The notes under the pieces were generated by a model. That model was not told where the DNA came from and ran no database searches. It was given only the letters and a program-made list of their open reading frames with translations. From contig VZSR01002395.1 in assembly GCA_013398615.1 (NCBI GenBank), positions 3,176,069-3,240,068 of the forward strand: a stretch of 64,000 bases of DNA, in the 5' to 3' direction. The number at the start of each line of letters is the position of its first letter. Position 1 is the first letter of the stretch. The stretch is from Brachypodius melanocephalos (lineage: Eukaryota; Chordata; Aves; Passeriformes; Pycnonotidae). Both the position numbers and the translations under genes were made by a program. This document shows, in pieces, positions 35,657 through 48,614 of this stretch.

Positions 35657-36704
35657 CCTTCTTTCCTTCTCTTTATTTCTCTCCTGGGTCCTGCTCCCTC
35701 CTGTCATTTTTTTGGCACTGCTGTAAAATAGATGTGATTAATGTTACCTACTTTTAATTCTGTGTAACTCTAATTTATTTCCTATTTTAAGAATTTTGGT
35801 ATCAGTCAGCTTAGGGATGAGCAGCTGTGGCTCTTTCTGATGCCCACATTTATTGAGCAGGATGATTAATTCCTTTAAAACTTCTATCTTAGCTTTAAAC
35901 TCAGTCACTTGAGAGCCTCAATGGCTTTCACATATGTCAGCAGATCCTACAATTAACTGTTTAAAAAATGTGGTTTAGAATTTCCCAATGTGCAGGCGCA
36001 ATGGGAACATCCTGATGGATAAATGAAGGAGCTCCCTCAAGTGGTGAAAAATATTGTTACCTGTTCCACTTAAATGTTTTCCTTTTACAAACATTAAGAA
36101 AAGGACAGCAATGTCAGATTTAGAATGAAAAGCCAGTTATAAATGTAGCATTGAATGAGCTTTCATTTTTACATAACCAGAAATAATGGTATGCATGTAA
36201 GACTGAGGCCAGAACTCAGTCAGGCAAGTGCTACAGTTAAAAAGGAAATAATTTAAGAAGCAGTGAAGGACTTAAGCCTGATCTGATAATGCATGACTGA
36301 ATTTTGGCAGGAAAGCCAAAAACTAGCTCCAGCAGATATCACATTGTTGAGGATGCCTGAAGTGTTTATAAATCGTAAAGTTTGCTTTTTAAAAACTCCA
36401 GCTCAAGCTTTCACAGTTTCTGCTAGCATCATGTCAAGATTTTGTGCATAAATACCCTTGCTCCTTTTTACTCTGTGTGAGGCATAGAAATTTCAAAATA
36501 TTTGGTGCGAGAGATTCAGATCAGCAAACTTTGGAGAAAAGGCAGAAGCAGCAGCAGTTCCACTCACTTTCTAAGGCATGAAGGCGCTTTTGCTGGCAGA
36601 TGAGTTAGAAAGAAAAGCCTCCCTCCCTCTCGGCAGAGGGCAGTGGTAACCTTACTCAGAATCACATCGCTTTTTGCTACTGAACTGAAATCATCCTTGG
36701 GAAG

Positions 36705-36726
36705 AAAAAAAAAAAAAAAAAAAAAA
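36705..36726. repeat. (A)22 homopolymer
   Basis: Uninterrupted A run in intergenic DNA. No retroposed gene is recognised beside it. Confidence 0.97.
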
Positions 36727-39700
36727 GTGAAGCCCTACTGCAAACCAGTGAGTTCCTGGCTTCCTCTCCCAGCTCAGAAATTCAAGTGATGAACTTGGCA
36801 TGACCAAGCAGGAGGTGCAACAGCCGATTTAATTGCTGTGATTCCATTGCTGAAAGGGAAACCTGCGTATCTTTTCTTGAGGAGTAATTAATTTTGCCTT
36901 TCCCTACCATTTTAGGTAATAGAATGAATCTTGCCAGCTGGGATGGTGTAATAGTTGGGGTTTTATTTGTTTAAGTTGAGGAGGTAATTCTTCAGTATGT
37001 TTAAAAAGGAGGAGATCCTTCTAGTCTGGCTAAACATCAAACCATGAGAGGTATTGACCCTGTATAAATACTGTCTCACCCTACTAAGCTGAACTGTGTT
37101 TTCTGAAGCTGTTCTTTACCCTCTCTGACACAACAGCTTTCTCTTTCTGTTGGGCTTGGAAACAACTTCACCTGGCTGCCAACCACATTATATAACATCA
37201 TCGTTCTCCTTGTGACACCAGCTCAAACCAACCTCAGATTTATTCTGCAGCATACTCTGCTGCTTATTAAAAATGCATGAAAATATTGAACTGCTGCAAT
37301 GAGAGGGTCTCTGAAGTTGTTTCAGCGGGAATACACGGAATTAAATGTGTAGTCAACCCTGGTGACTTCAGAGAGATGCATTCCAGAATGAATACATCTA
37401 GTTACCACTATTGACTCTCCTGCAGTTAATATTTCTAAATATTTTTGTGGAAACAGCACTGAATTTGGCCAGCATCTCCTTCCCACTCCTACAGTAGCAC
37501 CTGTATGTGTTCCTTGTGACTCCACAGACTGCCAGGTGTGTTACAAACCGGGGACCCTTCCTTGTGAAGGTCAGACACACCAGGTGGAAGGGCAGACATT
37601 TTATGTCTAATCTAAAGATGGCTTACTACTCTTGTGCTAATCTCTGCCTCTCCATTTTTCATAAGTCTGCGCATCCTTTCTCTTTTTCCTAAATAAATAC
37701 AAACCAGTTTGGTATTGGTCTCCCCACAGCTGTTGAGGTGAAGAGTGTATGCCAGTATTTTGTATCACTTCCTTGTCTCCTGTTTATTTGCTGCAGAACA
37801 AATGTGCTGACTGCTGATGGACATGGAAGAGAATCAGTGCTTATGGAATGACAGATCCAGGATGATTCCCAAGACAGCTGTTTGCAGGTAATCATGCAGT
37901 TCTACATGTTCTGTACTTTGCAAAGTGCAGGTTCTGGGGACTAATAACTTTCTGTTTGCAGTAATCAAGTGGGAAAGATGTGAGACAAAAACCACTGAGG
38001 TGCTATGGTGAGACTGGGTCAGCCTCTTTGGGGGAGTATGAGATCCTTGTGGTCATCAAGGAGAGACCTTGCAGAGAAATGTCACATAGACAATGTCACA
38101 TGGGGAACACTGTGGAAAAGTCCAAAAGCATTGAAATGGCAGCTAGAATCATAATGCCAAAAGTGATTGATGAAAGACCCCAAAAAGTATGAGGACAAGG
38201 GAAAAAAACCCCAAACCATCAAAACCAGGATATATTTCTCAGAGGAGAACAAATATCTCCATTAAGCCACAAAAGATTGATCCTCTGCTGTAAACTAAGA
38301 AAGAAAACAGGTTTTTACTCTCAGTGTCAGACATTTCCTCTTTTCCACCTTGCTTTAATCTCTGCAAAAATAGATGACATGTACCAAACGTCGTCCCAAG
38401 CAGGAGACATTTCTAAATCTGCCCAGCCAGCTCTTTGGTTGTCTCCATGGCAATGAGGCAGCGCATCCTGCTGCTCTCTCTTCTGTGAGTGCCTTTCCAA
38501 AGTTTGACACGGACTGATAACGCCGTGCCTTTGTAGCTCCCCTGCCAAAAACCTCCCTCTTCTCTGCTCAAGGCCAGTCTCATCTCTTCATTCCTGCTTC
38601 TCTCTGATTTTAGAAACACCTGGCTAGAGGGGGAATCCATCCATTGCTTCTCTGCTGCAATGGTTGAGGCCAAGGAGGGAGTGCTGCTGGGTGTACAAGT
38701 GGAGGGACTGGAGAGGGCAGTGCTTTCCTGTTTGGTAAGAAGTCTTGGATGATGGTAAGGGAGAACACTGCAAGGGCCTGGAGCATAAACAAAGCAGAAG
38801 GAAGGAAAATCCAGAATTCTGTCTAGTCTCCCAAAAGAATTGCACTGAAACTTGGCACCACTGGCCATAGCAACAAATAGAGCAGCAAAGAATGTACATT
38901 GGTACAATGCAGTGCTTATTGAAGGAGATGACAAGCGTGAAGGAACACTTCCAAACCTCTGAATTCAGATAGATCTGTGTCACAGCTGAATCTCTGGCAG
39001 CTCTCAACAGCATTTTGCTCAAAGTGGAGAAAATAGGAGTTACAAAGCTGAAAGAGGCATTTTTGCTATCAGCTGAGGACTGGCAGAATGGGAAGTTCTG
39101 ATGGAACTACACTGGGAGGTGAAGCAATCTGCAGGGTTTGCTGCAGTTGATCTGCCTTGGGCTGAGTTGATGTGGTTACAAAAACATCTTTGTGCTCAGC
39201 ACTATTCCGTTGTTGGCCTAGTGCCTTGAGGCTTACATGCTTTGGAAATATGGATGAGGAGATGAAAACTTGAGCTTGTTTAAAGGATTTAAATCTGAAG
39301 ATGGCAGGCCCAGGAGAGGGATTCTGAGTTCAGGCATGTAGGTCATGCAAGAGAGGTCTTGTCTTCACCAGCAAGTTAATGTGAAATATAGTAAAGGTGT
39401 TCCTGTTAGTTCAACCCTTGCCCACACAAAAAAATCCCTCATTGCAAAAAGTGGCTGGAGAAACATAAATTGACAAAGCAACCAGAGAACAAGGCAAACC
39501 TTGAGTGAATTCACTTTATCCTCTACCACTGCTGTTTCTCTACAGTGGGGACCCACACTAAGGACCACCATCAAAACATCCAGCCGTGCTCACTTCCCAC
39601 AGTTTTCCTTAGTGGCTGCTGAGTCTTCTTTCAGTTTGTGAGCTTACTCCCCCAGGTGCAAAAGGCTTCAAGTGCCCCTAATACCAATCACCCATCCTCA

Positions 39701-42700
39701 GTGCAGAAGTCTTTGGTTTATTATTCTGTAACTGTGTCTAGCAAGACCTCAGTTTCCTGTTGCCTGCTGATCAGACACCAAGTTGTGGAAGAATCTCTGG
39801 CATGATGCTACTGTAGTCTATGATTTTTGGAGGAAGGATCCAGGCTGAAAGCTTTCTGGTGACATTCCAAATAAGCTGTCATGAGGAGAGAATCCAACAC
39901 CCAAGACCTCAGTGCTTAGGGAAAATCAGAGGGTTTCATCTACTCAGAAGAAAAGAGTAGAACTATAAATGCTAACTCAGTAACTCCCCAGGAATGAGCA
40001 TGTGCCATGCTGAGACTGAATGCATCATTAGCAATTCCCTGGGGCTGGATGCCTATTTCAAACTGCACAGTATAACAGCTCCAGGGAACGTACAACCAGA
40101 GGATGCTGACAATTTCACAGTTTCTGCTTCCCCGTGAGGCAGAAAATAGAACTGCTCTGGAGAGCTTTCCCAGAACACAGAAGTAACGTTTTCCAAAGCC
40201 ATCAAAAGCAGAGGAAGATAGGTGTGTTCTCTGCAATCTGGGAGAAAGGGAAAACAGAATAATCTGCTGCTAAGGCTCTAAAGGAGGCTCTTGGCTGATC
40301 AGCAAGCTGTGTGGACTGAAGCTATGGAACCAGTCCCTTGCAGAAAAGATTTTGGGGAGGCATATGACATTGTCTCACATAAATGGATGTCTCAGAAGCA
40401 CGTAGGGTCCACAGTGGATTCACACCACACCAGTGCCTCCCCTTGCAGCACAGATTAAAATGCTCCTAGCATTCACACTTTATCACAGGCAACCCATGGG
40501 AAAAACTTCCAGGACAGATGACTCAAGGTAATTTGGTAGTGTGACTGCATCCTCAGAAAGAGCAGACAAAAAGGGAAAGGCAGACAGCCAGGCGGTCTCT
40601 AGCACGCTGAGGTCAAATTCCCCTTTCTGTCGCTCTCAGCTATGGGAAAGCTGAGGACAGCAGAGAGGTACCAGACACGCTCCCGTGTCTGCTAGCAGAG
40701 ATGGGCGACGCCCCAGGCAGACTGAAACACTCCTGTGAGCACAACCATGCAATCTCTGCCATCAGAAAGACGATGCCCGTGTTTCAGGGATGCTCCTGAA
40801 TGTCTCAACTTCTCTGCATAGTTCGGATTGCACAATAAATGCCTCGGCTGCATGAGATGTGCTGTTGGCTCTGGGGAGGCATTATTTCAGGTTGGGTGCA
40901 GCTGGGAGTATGTAGCATGACTTCTGGCCTCATTAGGTGCACCCTTGACAAATTTTCTGCACTAACATAAAGGAAAGAAAGGTTTTCTTAACAAAACAAA
41001 GCTTATACAGTTGTCCTATGTGTATGAGGAAGGGCGTGTCTGTCTCTCTGCCCCAGCTGTCTTTTTTCTCCCAGTAACTTTTGAACTTCTTGGCCAGATT
41101 TATGCAAATAGGACGGAGAGATGAAGGTTCAAGAAATGTTCTGTTCCAATAGCTTTTGTAAAAAAATTCAGCCTAGTTAGAGGACAGAGTCTTAATTAAT
41201 GCTGCGAATGGAGGAAACTTTTTTTGGAATAAGAATTTAAGTTGGCAGCGATTGCTAGTCCGGTCTCCTGCTGAAAGCACAGCCAGCTTCAAAGTCAGAT
41301 GAGGCTGCTCAGGACCTCATTTTGAAAACCTCCGAGGTGTCAGGAATCTACTCTGGACCTCAGCTTCACAAAACAAATATACTGAGTGCAACATCTTTGG
41401 CTCTGCTGATCAGAGAATTAATTTCCCCCTCTTTTAAAGAAGTGGCAGCCCATTGTAAAGCTTGTGACAAACCCCACACCAGGCAGTCCATAAGGCTCTG
41501 CTTATGTTAAATCTATTTAACCAGCAGCTAGTTACTTTATTTTGGCATTCTGTGGTAGTTAATGATTCCAAGTACAAAGGTCAGCCTCAGAGACACAAGG
41601 CTTTGTGTATCCCATTGTTTGATTATCCAGAAGCTACAAGGGAAGGAGTGCTGCTCTGTATGAGTGGGAACTACAAGCTACACATCCAGCCTGACAAGCT
41701 AATGAGAACAAGTCATTCATTAACAGGAGACTTGCTGCTAGGCAAACACACACAGCTGGTATGGGAGAAGAATTTGGATGTGAAATGAGAGAGTGTAGTT
41801 GGTTTTTTTATAAGACATTTCCTATTTCAGCAAGTTTACAGTCTAAATAAAGACCACACAGAACACATTAAGAGCCTGATCAGAGGAAGATTTGGGCTTA
41901 TGTCTTTTCTGAAAGGTTTGGTAATGAGCAGAGAGGCAGAATTTGCAAAGAGAATGGAAATATTTGCATGTTTAACAGAAGGAACAAGTTTTAGATTTAA
42001 GTGAGATTTGATTGTAAACATAAATGCTGCTCTCTTGGGCACCAGTCTATTCTGTACACACACGCAAATCCATTCACAGAAACATCTTAAAACCTCTGGT
42101 GCTTTCTCCTGCTTCAGTTGTTACTATTACATTTTTTTTAGAGTTTCACACTAGTAAGCATTTTTTACAGGATTAACATCAAAGTTGGAAACTGCAAAGC
42201 ATGGCTATTTAATAACTGTTTGAGGAAGGAACACAATGTCATTTGGAAGATAAAGTAAGCACTTACAATTCTTGCATAATCAAATTTTAAAAGCCTGTCA
42301 AGGAAGAATCTCCCCAGACTTTGTGGAATGAAACAATAACAACATTTTAGAACAAACTCTGACTTTCAAAGTGATTTAACTGTTTAGGAACATTGCATAG
42401 AGCATGACAACCATCCATGGCCAGGGCACAGGTGGTCCAGAGCAAGGCTGGCTCCCTACCATCCTAAACATGTAACACAGAGCAGCAATCCTGCAGGAAG
42501 CTGTATCCTCAGGCTTCCTTAGGAGATCAAAGGTTATATTCAGAAGTGTGTACAACTGAAAACAATACTAGGAGTGCAGTCACTGTGGGATTCATTATTG
42601 TAACAAAGGCATCTTCTGAAGACATGGTTTCCAGCCTGACTTAGAAAAGGGAAGTGAAGGTGCTGGGGAAGATGGAGGAGAAAGGAGATATTAGGGGAGA

Positions 42701-45700
42701 AACAAGAAGCAAAGAACATGGAGAGGAAGCGCTGCTCATTCCAGAGTCTAATGATCTTTTCCAGTCTACATGGCTCTATGATTTTAATTCCATCTTATTT
42801 TAACTTCACATCTTGTTTTAAATGTATCTTTATTTTGTTTTGGACAATCACAGAGGTTATGCTAATCCAAACACAGCACGGCAATCATCAGAGGAATCTA
42901 TGCTGGGATGAGGCTGCTCTCCAAGGCACTGGTGGAGGAACTGCAGTACAACATTGAGCTCTGAAGCATTTGCTATCACTTAACTAAATGTCAGCTCTCT
43001 GGATACAAACCTCTCAGCAAGAGGAAACAGAAAACACATGAAGAAAAGCTTCCATCTGCAAATTGAGAGAACCCCTTCACTGTCCAATGAGCTACTATGA
43101 TTTTAAATTAGGAATCATAAAAATTAGGCTTCTAAACATAAATCAAGGCAACCCTGTGGCAAAACATTTCTATTGACCCACCTGCAGCTGAATGCCTAAA
43201 AGCCTGAATCATCACCAGTGCTGTCGAGGGACCTCATATTACCTCAGCAAATGTACTTTATCAGTGATCATTGTGCAAGCTTAGTACTAATTTGCAATTC
43301 CCAGCAGATGCAGAGACTTGTCATCATTTTTGTTTGGTAGAGGCAACATTTTCCACAGAAAAAGGCAAACAAACAACATTCTTAATGTTCTTATTAGCAT
43401 ACTCTTCCACAGCCTTTGGTGCCTGGAACAGATGTTTGGGAAGGGTGGTGCAGCTGTAGGACTTAGAAAAATATACTGGACAGGAAAGAAATTCCCAAAG
43501 AAGTCCTACAATCTCCTTAATTCCATCTCTCCCCACCTCTGGCTCCACTGTGCTGGAGGCTGTGCGAGGTTATGTGTTATACCCTGATGGGTACAGCTCC
43601 TGCAAAACCTCAGCATGGTTAATGTGCTGCTGTTGACAGTTGATAGATACATGCACAAGCTACACAGCTCTGATCCGTGAGGGTGCTTGGTTACCCAGCA
43701 TAGCTGACCCCAAAACACAGGGCCAAATAAAAGAAGAATGAGGATGCCTGAGATGCTGTGGTGAGCTGGCTGTCTCTACACACTCATCTTTTCCACTACA
43801 GCACTGTGTGTCCAGTCCCTTCTCTCCCAGTGCATGGAGCCCTTCCTTTGCTGGGTTTCTGGGCTGGCATCAATGTTTAGGCTTGTGGCAGCATTAGAAG
43901 AGTGGTTTGAATGAGGACAATGCTGAAGCAACAGAAAAGACAGAACAAAAGGCTGCTTGCATAGAGGAGGAGGATAATTTGGGTGGTGGGATGCAACATT
44001 TGTTGGAGTGTGTATGTGTAGTTTTCTTTTTATCTATGGTGGAAGAAAGAAGAGTTATTGACCCAGGACATTTCATCTGCCAAGGGCTGCATGTGAACCC
44101 TTCTGTGCTGTTGGGCAAAAACTGTTACTTCCCCAGAAAGCTTTTATCTTCATAGACTCTCACTGAACAGGCATGAGAGTACCCCAAGCTATCCTCCACT
44201 GTACATATATTCTAATTTAAATCATAGTAATGATTCACAATAACTTTTAAGACAACACTGAAACTCTACCTTATTGTGCCACGACAGATCAGTGCAGACA
44301 TTTTAAGAGCTGTCAGTCAGAGATGAAAGGGTGAGCATTTGAATGTTACACCAAGAACCAACATCCTCCTTTGATATGGCTCAGCATTTACAAGCTTTCA
44401 ACGTTTACTGCAGAGTAACTAACCTTGTGTCACAGAGCCTTTATCAGATTCTTAAATCTTTCTTTTTGGTTTTAAAGCCTTTCCCCAGAGCGCCTGGGTG
44501 GCTGAACTCCAGAAGCCAGGTGGCTGCCTGGTATGAGGTGGGTAGAGCCTAGAGTGGCAGAGGGACACAGAACAGTACTCATTGCCTTGCAGACATCCCA
44601 GGGGAGCTGCAGCTGTCCTGACCTCCACAACTTGTTCTGGCACTGCAATAAAGGCACAAAACCCCTGACATGCTGTACAAAGGTATCCCTCAATCAGGCC
44701 TCTGCTGTTCTACACACTTAGCAAATACCTTAACTAATACATCTGCATCCTAAATACCAGTCAAATATTTCACACACATCTGTTTCTCTGTACAGATTTG
44801 GTATATAGAAGGTATATGATCTGAAAGAAGAGCAAAGATTACTGCTAGAATTAATTTTTAAGCTGCCACCAGCATCCTGCTAGCTATTTTTTTTAAAGTT
44901 ACAAATAGAAACTCCCCAGTTAACACTCAGGCTCAGGAGTCTCCAATTTTTCCACAGGCTCCTTCTGGCACAGGACCCATAATTCAGGCAGATGACAGTG
45001 AGACTGTCATGCACAGTATGACGTAAGACTGCTCAGCCAGCAATTTTTTGAGTGTGTGATTTTTGGAGCACACTGTGGATAAGGAGCAAATGCATTGTCA
45101 GTGCTTATAAGAAGCTTCAAGAAATGGATATACCATTAATATTTAAAGGCAGTTCAGAGGTGTTTCTAGAAATACCACATTTCTTGTCAGGCATATGACT
45201 GTACCCTCAGTGCTGCCTTGGTCCTTTTTATCCCTTACTTGAACAGCTCATGAATGGCAGATTGACTGGAAACCCAAAATCACCAGGACAGTAACTGTTC
45301 CTGATGCCTCATTAACACACGGTGCCAGACCTCTTCAGAAGAAATCACCCTTGAAAAACAACCTGTTCCTGATGCTTCATGAGGCTGATACCATCACAGC
45401 TGATAAAAATAGATAGCATTGGTGCAGGTTTTGCCTCTTGGCTTTGCATGGTTAATAACCATGACACTGTGAGAAGTAAATACTTATTAGTATAAGTATT
45501 TCCATTTTAACAACAAGGAACGGTGTGGCTCAGTGTCATCAGTAACTCCGCAGCACAGAGTCCTTTTTGGTTTGGGGAGTTTCTTGTTTATATCCCCACT
45601 GCTGTTCTAGCAGGGACTAAAGAGCTGTCACCAATCAGAGCATCCCCTGTTTATGTGACACCATAAAAACGATGTTGCTGAGGGAACCAAGTGGGGCGCA

Positions 45701-47283
45701 GTCTGAGGGTCTGGCTTGTTTAGCACACATCAAGCAATGGCTGGGGCTCTAGGTTTGCCTTCTAGGGCACAGAATGATCTTTAAAAACTGTTATACAAAA
45801 ATCCCATGCTGCTGCCCTCTTCTCCTTGCAACAGGCCTTCTTAGAAAGCCCCTGCCTGACCCCATCCCGAGGAAAGATGTTTTTTTGTGTCAGACAAGTT
45901 TCCTGCACTCGGTCATTAATGTAACCCACAGTGAGCTGTTCTATGTTCAGAAGGTGCTGGGAGAGAAAATTAGACATTTCATGAGATCTGAGGAATAAGA
46001 ACAGTGTTTAAATTCAATTCTCCTTGGTGCACTTGCATATAACAGTCTCTTGACACTTGTATCTCCTTTTAAAATACTAATAGCCTTCCTCTGGATAATT
46101 CTTCATGATCAGCAAGTAAAAAGCATTAGGAAAGAAAAACAGTATTTCTGTTGATTTTTAAAGAGTGGCTCTATGCTACGTGGCAACTGCAAAAGGCACG
46201 AGGGAGTTCTGTGTTTGTTGTCTCTACAGTCTCCAGAGAACATATATTTTGTTTACAAGGCAAACCATTTATAAATGCCAAATCCTGCAAATTCTAGCTG
46301 GAATGAGACCAGGAAATAGCTCCACTGCAGAGTTTACCATGGGCTGGTTCTGCCCAAGACTGTCCATTCTGCAGGAACACCCTCTGCTCATATCCACATC
46401 CATACAAGGTCCCAGACTTGGCACCATGTACCCCGTGCTGCACCCTGGATGTTCCCAGCACTATTTTAAGAACTGTTTTGTTGTGTGTCATTAGCAGGTC
46501 TCTTTGTAATTCCCAAATGATCTCCCAAATGTTCTTAGTCCATTAATTTAGCGAGTTAAGGCATTTCTGGCTCCACGTGCTCCTCGTTACCATTTACTCC
46601 ATCAGCCTGTGTCAGAGTACACATCAGTCCAATGGGATGAGCCACCTCCATTTTAGGCAGAATTGTTGTTATTGCAGCAGGGCTCAGTTTGAGTACATGC
46701 ACCTTGTGACCCTGTGAAGGTAGAACATGAGCTCAGAATTCCTGTCACTGAAAGCTGGCTTTCACAAAGCTCTGAGAGGAATGTCTCCTCGCCTTCCCAC
46801 CACAGGACAGTGACACAGAGATTGGAAACTGGTTGGCTCTGAGTGTTACCAGGCCAATTTGTCACTGTCACACCAGTTCTCAGTGGTAAAGGCATCTGAG
46901 GGGAGCGGCACTGTGGCTCATCCAGGATGAAGCAACATTACCAAGACATTGCTGAAATAGTTCCTAGCATGGAGAGAGAAATACTTCCAACTGCCCAGGT
47001 CCTCTAAACTGTGACAAGCACCATTATCTTTTGGGATGAAACTTCCTGCCTTCTGCTTTGATTGGAGCGCCTTATGCTAATATTACAGAAGGTGAAAGAA
47101 GTTGGTTTACTAATTAGTTACAGAACTGAGTGTATGTTCAACCACACAACAACAAGATGCTGCTGCCAACCACTCCTGGTGTTATTCACACAGCAGTGCT
47201 TTCCTCCTCCTCCATGCCCTTGGCCAGGACAACAAGCCCTGGTGGAACCCCAAGGAATCAACCCATAGCCTGGTAACCCAAGG

Positions 47284-47610
47284 AGATCACAGAATCAATT
47301 AGGTGGGAAAAGACCGCTGAGATCATCAATTTCAACCTATGACCTGACACCACCATGTCAACCAGTGAGTGGTGAGTGCCACATCCAGCGGTGCATAAAC
47401 ACTTCCATACTCCATACACCACCTCCCTGGGCAGTCCATTCCAATGTCTAAACATCCTTTCTGCAAAGAAATTTGTCCTAATGAACAGCCTGACCTTCCC
47501 CTGGCACAGCTTTAAAACAGTGCCTTCTTGCCCTGTCTCTGGTTGCTGGGGAGAAGAAGCCGACCCTCACCTGGATGCAACAGCCTCCTTTGGGCACAGC
47601 TTAGGACAAG
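47284..47610 (-). mobile_element. CR1 LINE fragment
   Basis: Begins with a diverged TCACAGAATCAATTAGG 3' terminus and continues through CCTGGGCAGTCCATTCCAAT and a TCTGGTTGCTGGGGAGAAGA segment, in the order of an antisense CR1. The oldest-looking of the three copies upstream of ABL2. Confidence 0.88.
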
Positions 47611-47754
47611 CCCAGTGCTGTTCCCTTCCACAGCTGGGCACATGGCCCTGGCTTTACCCTCGTGCCTGTTCAGGTTTGTAGGTGAACCAGCCCAGCTGTA
47701 GCCTACAAGGGAGAGTGTTGCTCGGGCTAGGGCAGCCTTGAGGCCACGGCCATC

Positions 47755-47885
47755 ACTTGACAGAGTTCAAGAAGTATTTGGATAACAATCTCAGGCATAC
47801 AGTGGGGTTCTTGGGGTTGTCCTGTGCAGGGCTGAGAGATGGACCTGATGGGTCCCTTCCAACTCAGGAGATTCTGTGATTCTCC
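47755..47885 (+). mobile_element. CR1 LINE 3' fragment
   Basis: Sense-strand CR1 tail: GACAGAGTTCAAGAAGTATT, TCCTGTGCAGGGCTGAGAG, GGGTCCCTTCCAACTCAGGA and then ATTCTGTGATTCT. Confidence 0.9.
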
Positions 47886-48034
47886 TGGGCTGCCACTCAC
47901 GGCCAAGATGGGAGGCCTGTCCTGAGGTGTGATCTGGAGAGTCACCCGGGGGGGCTCTTGCCCCTCAGCCCATGTCCATGTGCATTCCCTCGTGTGCCCG
48001 TCCCCACTGATGTGCCTGTCTGTGGCAGTGCCAA

Positions 48035-48305
48035 GAGGATAGTGCCAGACTCTTCAGTGGTGGCCAGAGACAGGAGAAGGAGCAATGGCCATAAAACTAA
48101 AGCCCAAGAAATTCCACCTCAGCATGAGTAAGAGCTTCTTTACGTTGAGGGTGGCAGAGCACTAAAACAGGCTACTCAGGGAGGGCGTGGAGTCATTCAA
48201 AACCCGCCTGGACGCGTTCCTGTCACCTGCTCCAGGTGATCCTGCCTTGGGCCTGGGTGATCCGCAGAGGTCCCTTCCAACCCAAACAATTCTGGGATTC
48301 TGCGT
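48035..48305 (+). mobile_element. CR1 LINE 3' fragment abutting the ABL2 CpG island
   Basis: Sense-strand CR1 tail with AAGAAATTCCACCTCAGCAT, CGCCTGGACGCGTTCCTGT, AGGTCCCTTCCAACCC and ATTCTGGGATTCTG. The 3' terminus ends within a few bases of the start of the CpG island. Closer to consensus than the neighbouring copies. Confidence 0.93.
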
Positions 48306-48469
48306 GCGGCGGTAGGGCGGTCTGGGCTGGGGGGGGCGGCCGCCCTCGCTCTATCCCAGCTTCACTTCCTCCCTCCCTCCTTTCCTCCCTCGCTCCCTCC
48401 CCTCCCTGGGCGGACCGGAGGCGGCTGCGGGAGCCGCTCCGTCCCCGCTCCGCCGGCGCTCTGTGGTTT

Positions 48470-48480
48470 AAGATGGCGGC
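48470..48480 (+). promoter_or_regulatory. YY1-type motif AAGATGGCGGC
   Basis: Exact match to the extended YY1 consensus, 135 bases before the ABL2 start codon. In CpG-island genes this motif is typically just downstream of the transcription start, which would place the ABL2 start near 48.45 kb. Binding is inferred. Confidence 0.6.
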
Positions 48481-48505
48481 GGGGGCTGAGGGGGCGAGCC
48501 CGTGA
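48473..48505 (+). CDS. Upstream ORF in the ABL2 leader, 10 codons
   Basis: The ATG inside the YY1-type motif opens MAAGAEGASP followed by TGA, ending 109 bases before the main start. Its context (AAGATGG) is strong. Whether it is in the mRNA depends on where transcription starts. Confidence 0.35.
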   Translation: MAAGAEGASP

Positions 48506-48596
48506 GCCCCAGCCCGGAGCTCCGCGGGAGCCGCCGGCACCGGCCGCGGGAGGACCGGGACGCGCCTGCCGGGCCGGGAGCGGCGGGAGCGGCGGG

Positions 48597-48602
48597 ATGT
48601 GA
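48597..48602 (+). promoter_or_regulatory. Start-stop element ATGTGA in the ABL2 leader
   Basis: A minimal upstream ORF, an ATG immediately followed by TGA, 12 bases before the ABL2 start codon. It has G at -3 but T at +4, so moderate strength. Confidence 0.5.
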
Positions 48603-48614
48603 GCACGGCCCGCC

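Larger units (their letters stand above)
34331..47280. other. Intergenic region between SOAT1 and ABL2
   Basis: About 13 kb with no recognised coding exon or RNA gene. It holds one short CR1 tail (35.6 kb), a 22-base A run (36,705-36,726) and assorted AT-rich unique sequence. The longest open frame (38,413-38,934, minus, 173 codons) resembles no family I know. Confidence 0.75.

Noticed and set aside
36705..36726. A22 run as the tail of a processed pseudogene
   Set aside because: The upstream sequence shows no similarity to a coding region and no target-site duplication was visible.
41102..41109. Octamer motif ATGCAAAT
   Set aside because: A single 8-base match is expected about once per window of this size, and nothing nearby supports an immunoglobulin-type or POU-regulated promoter.
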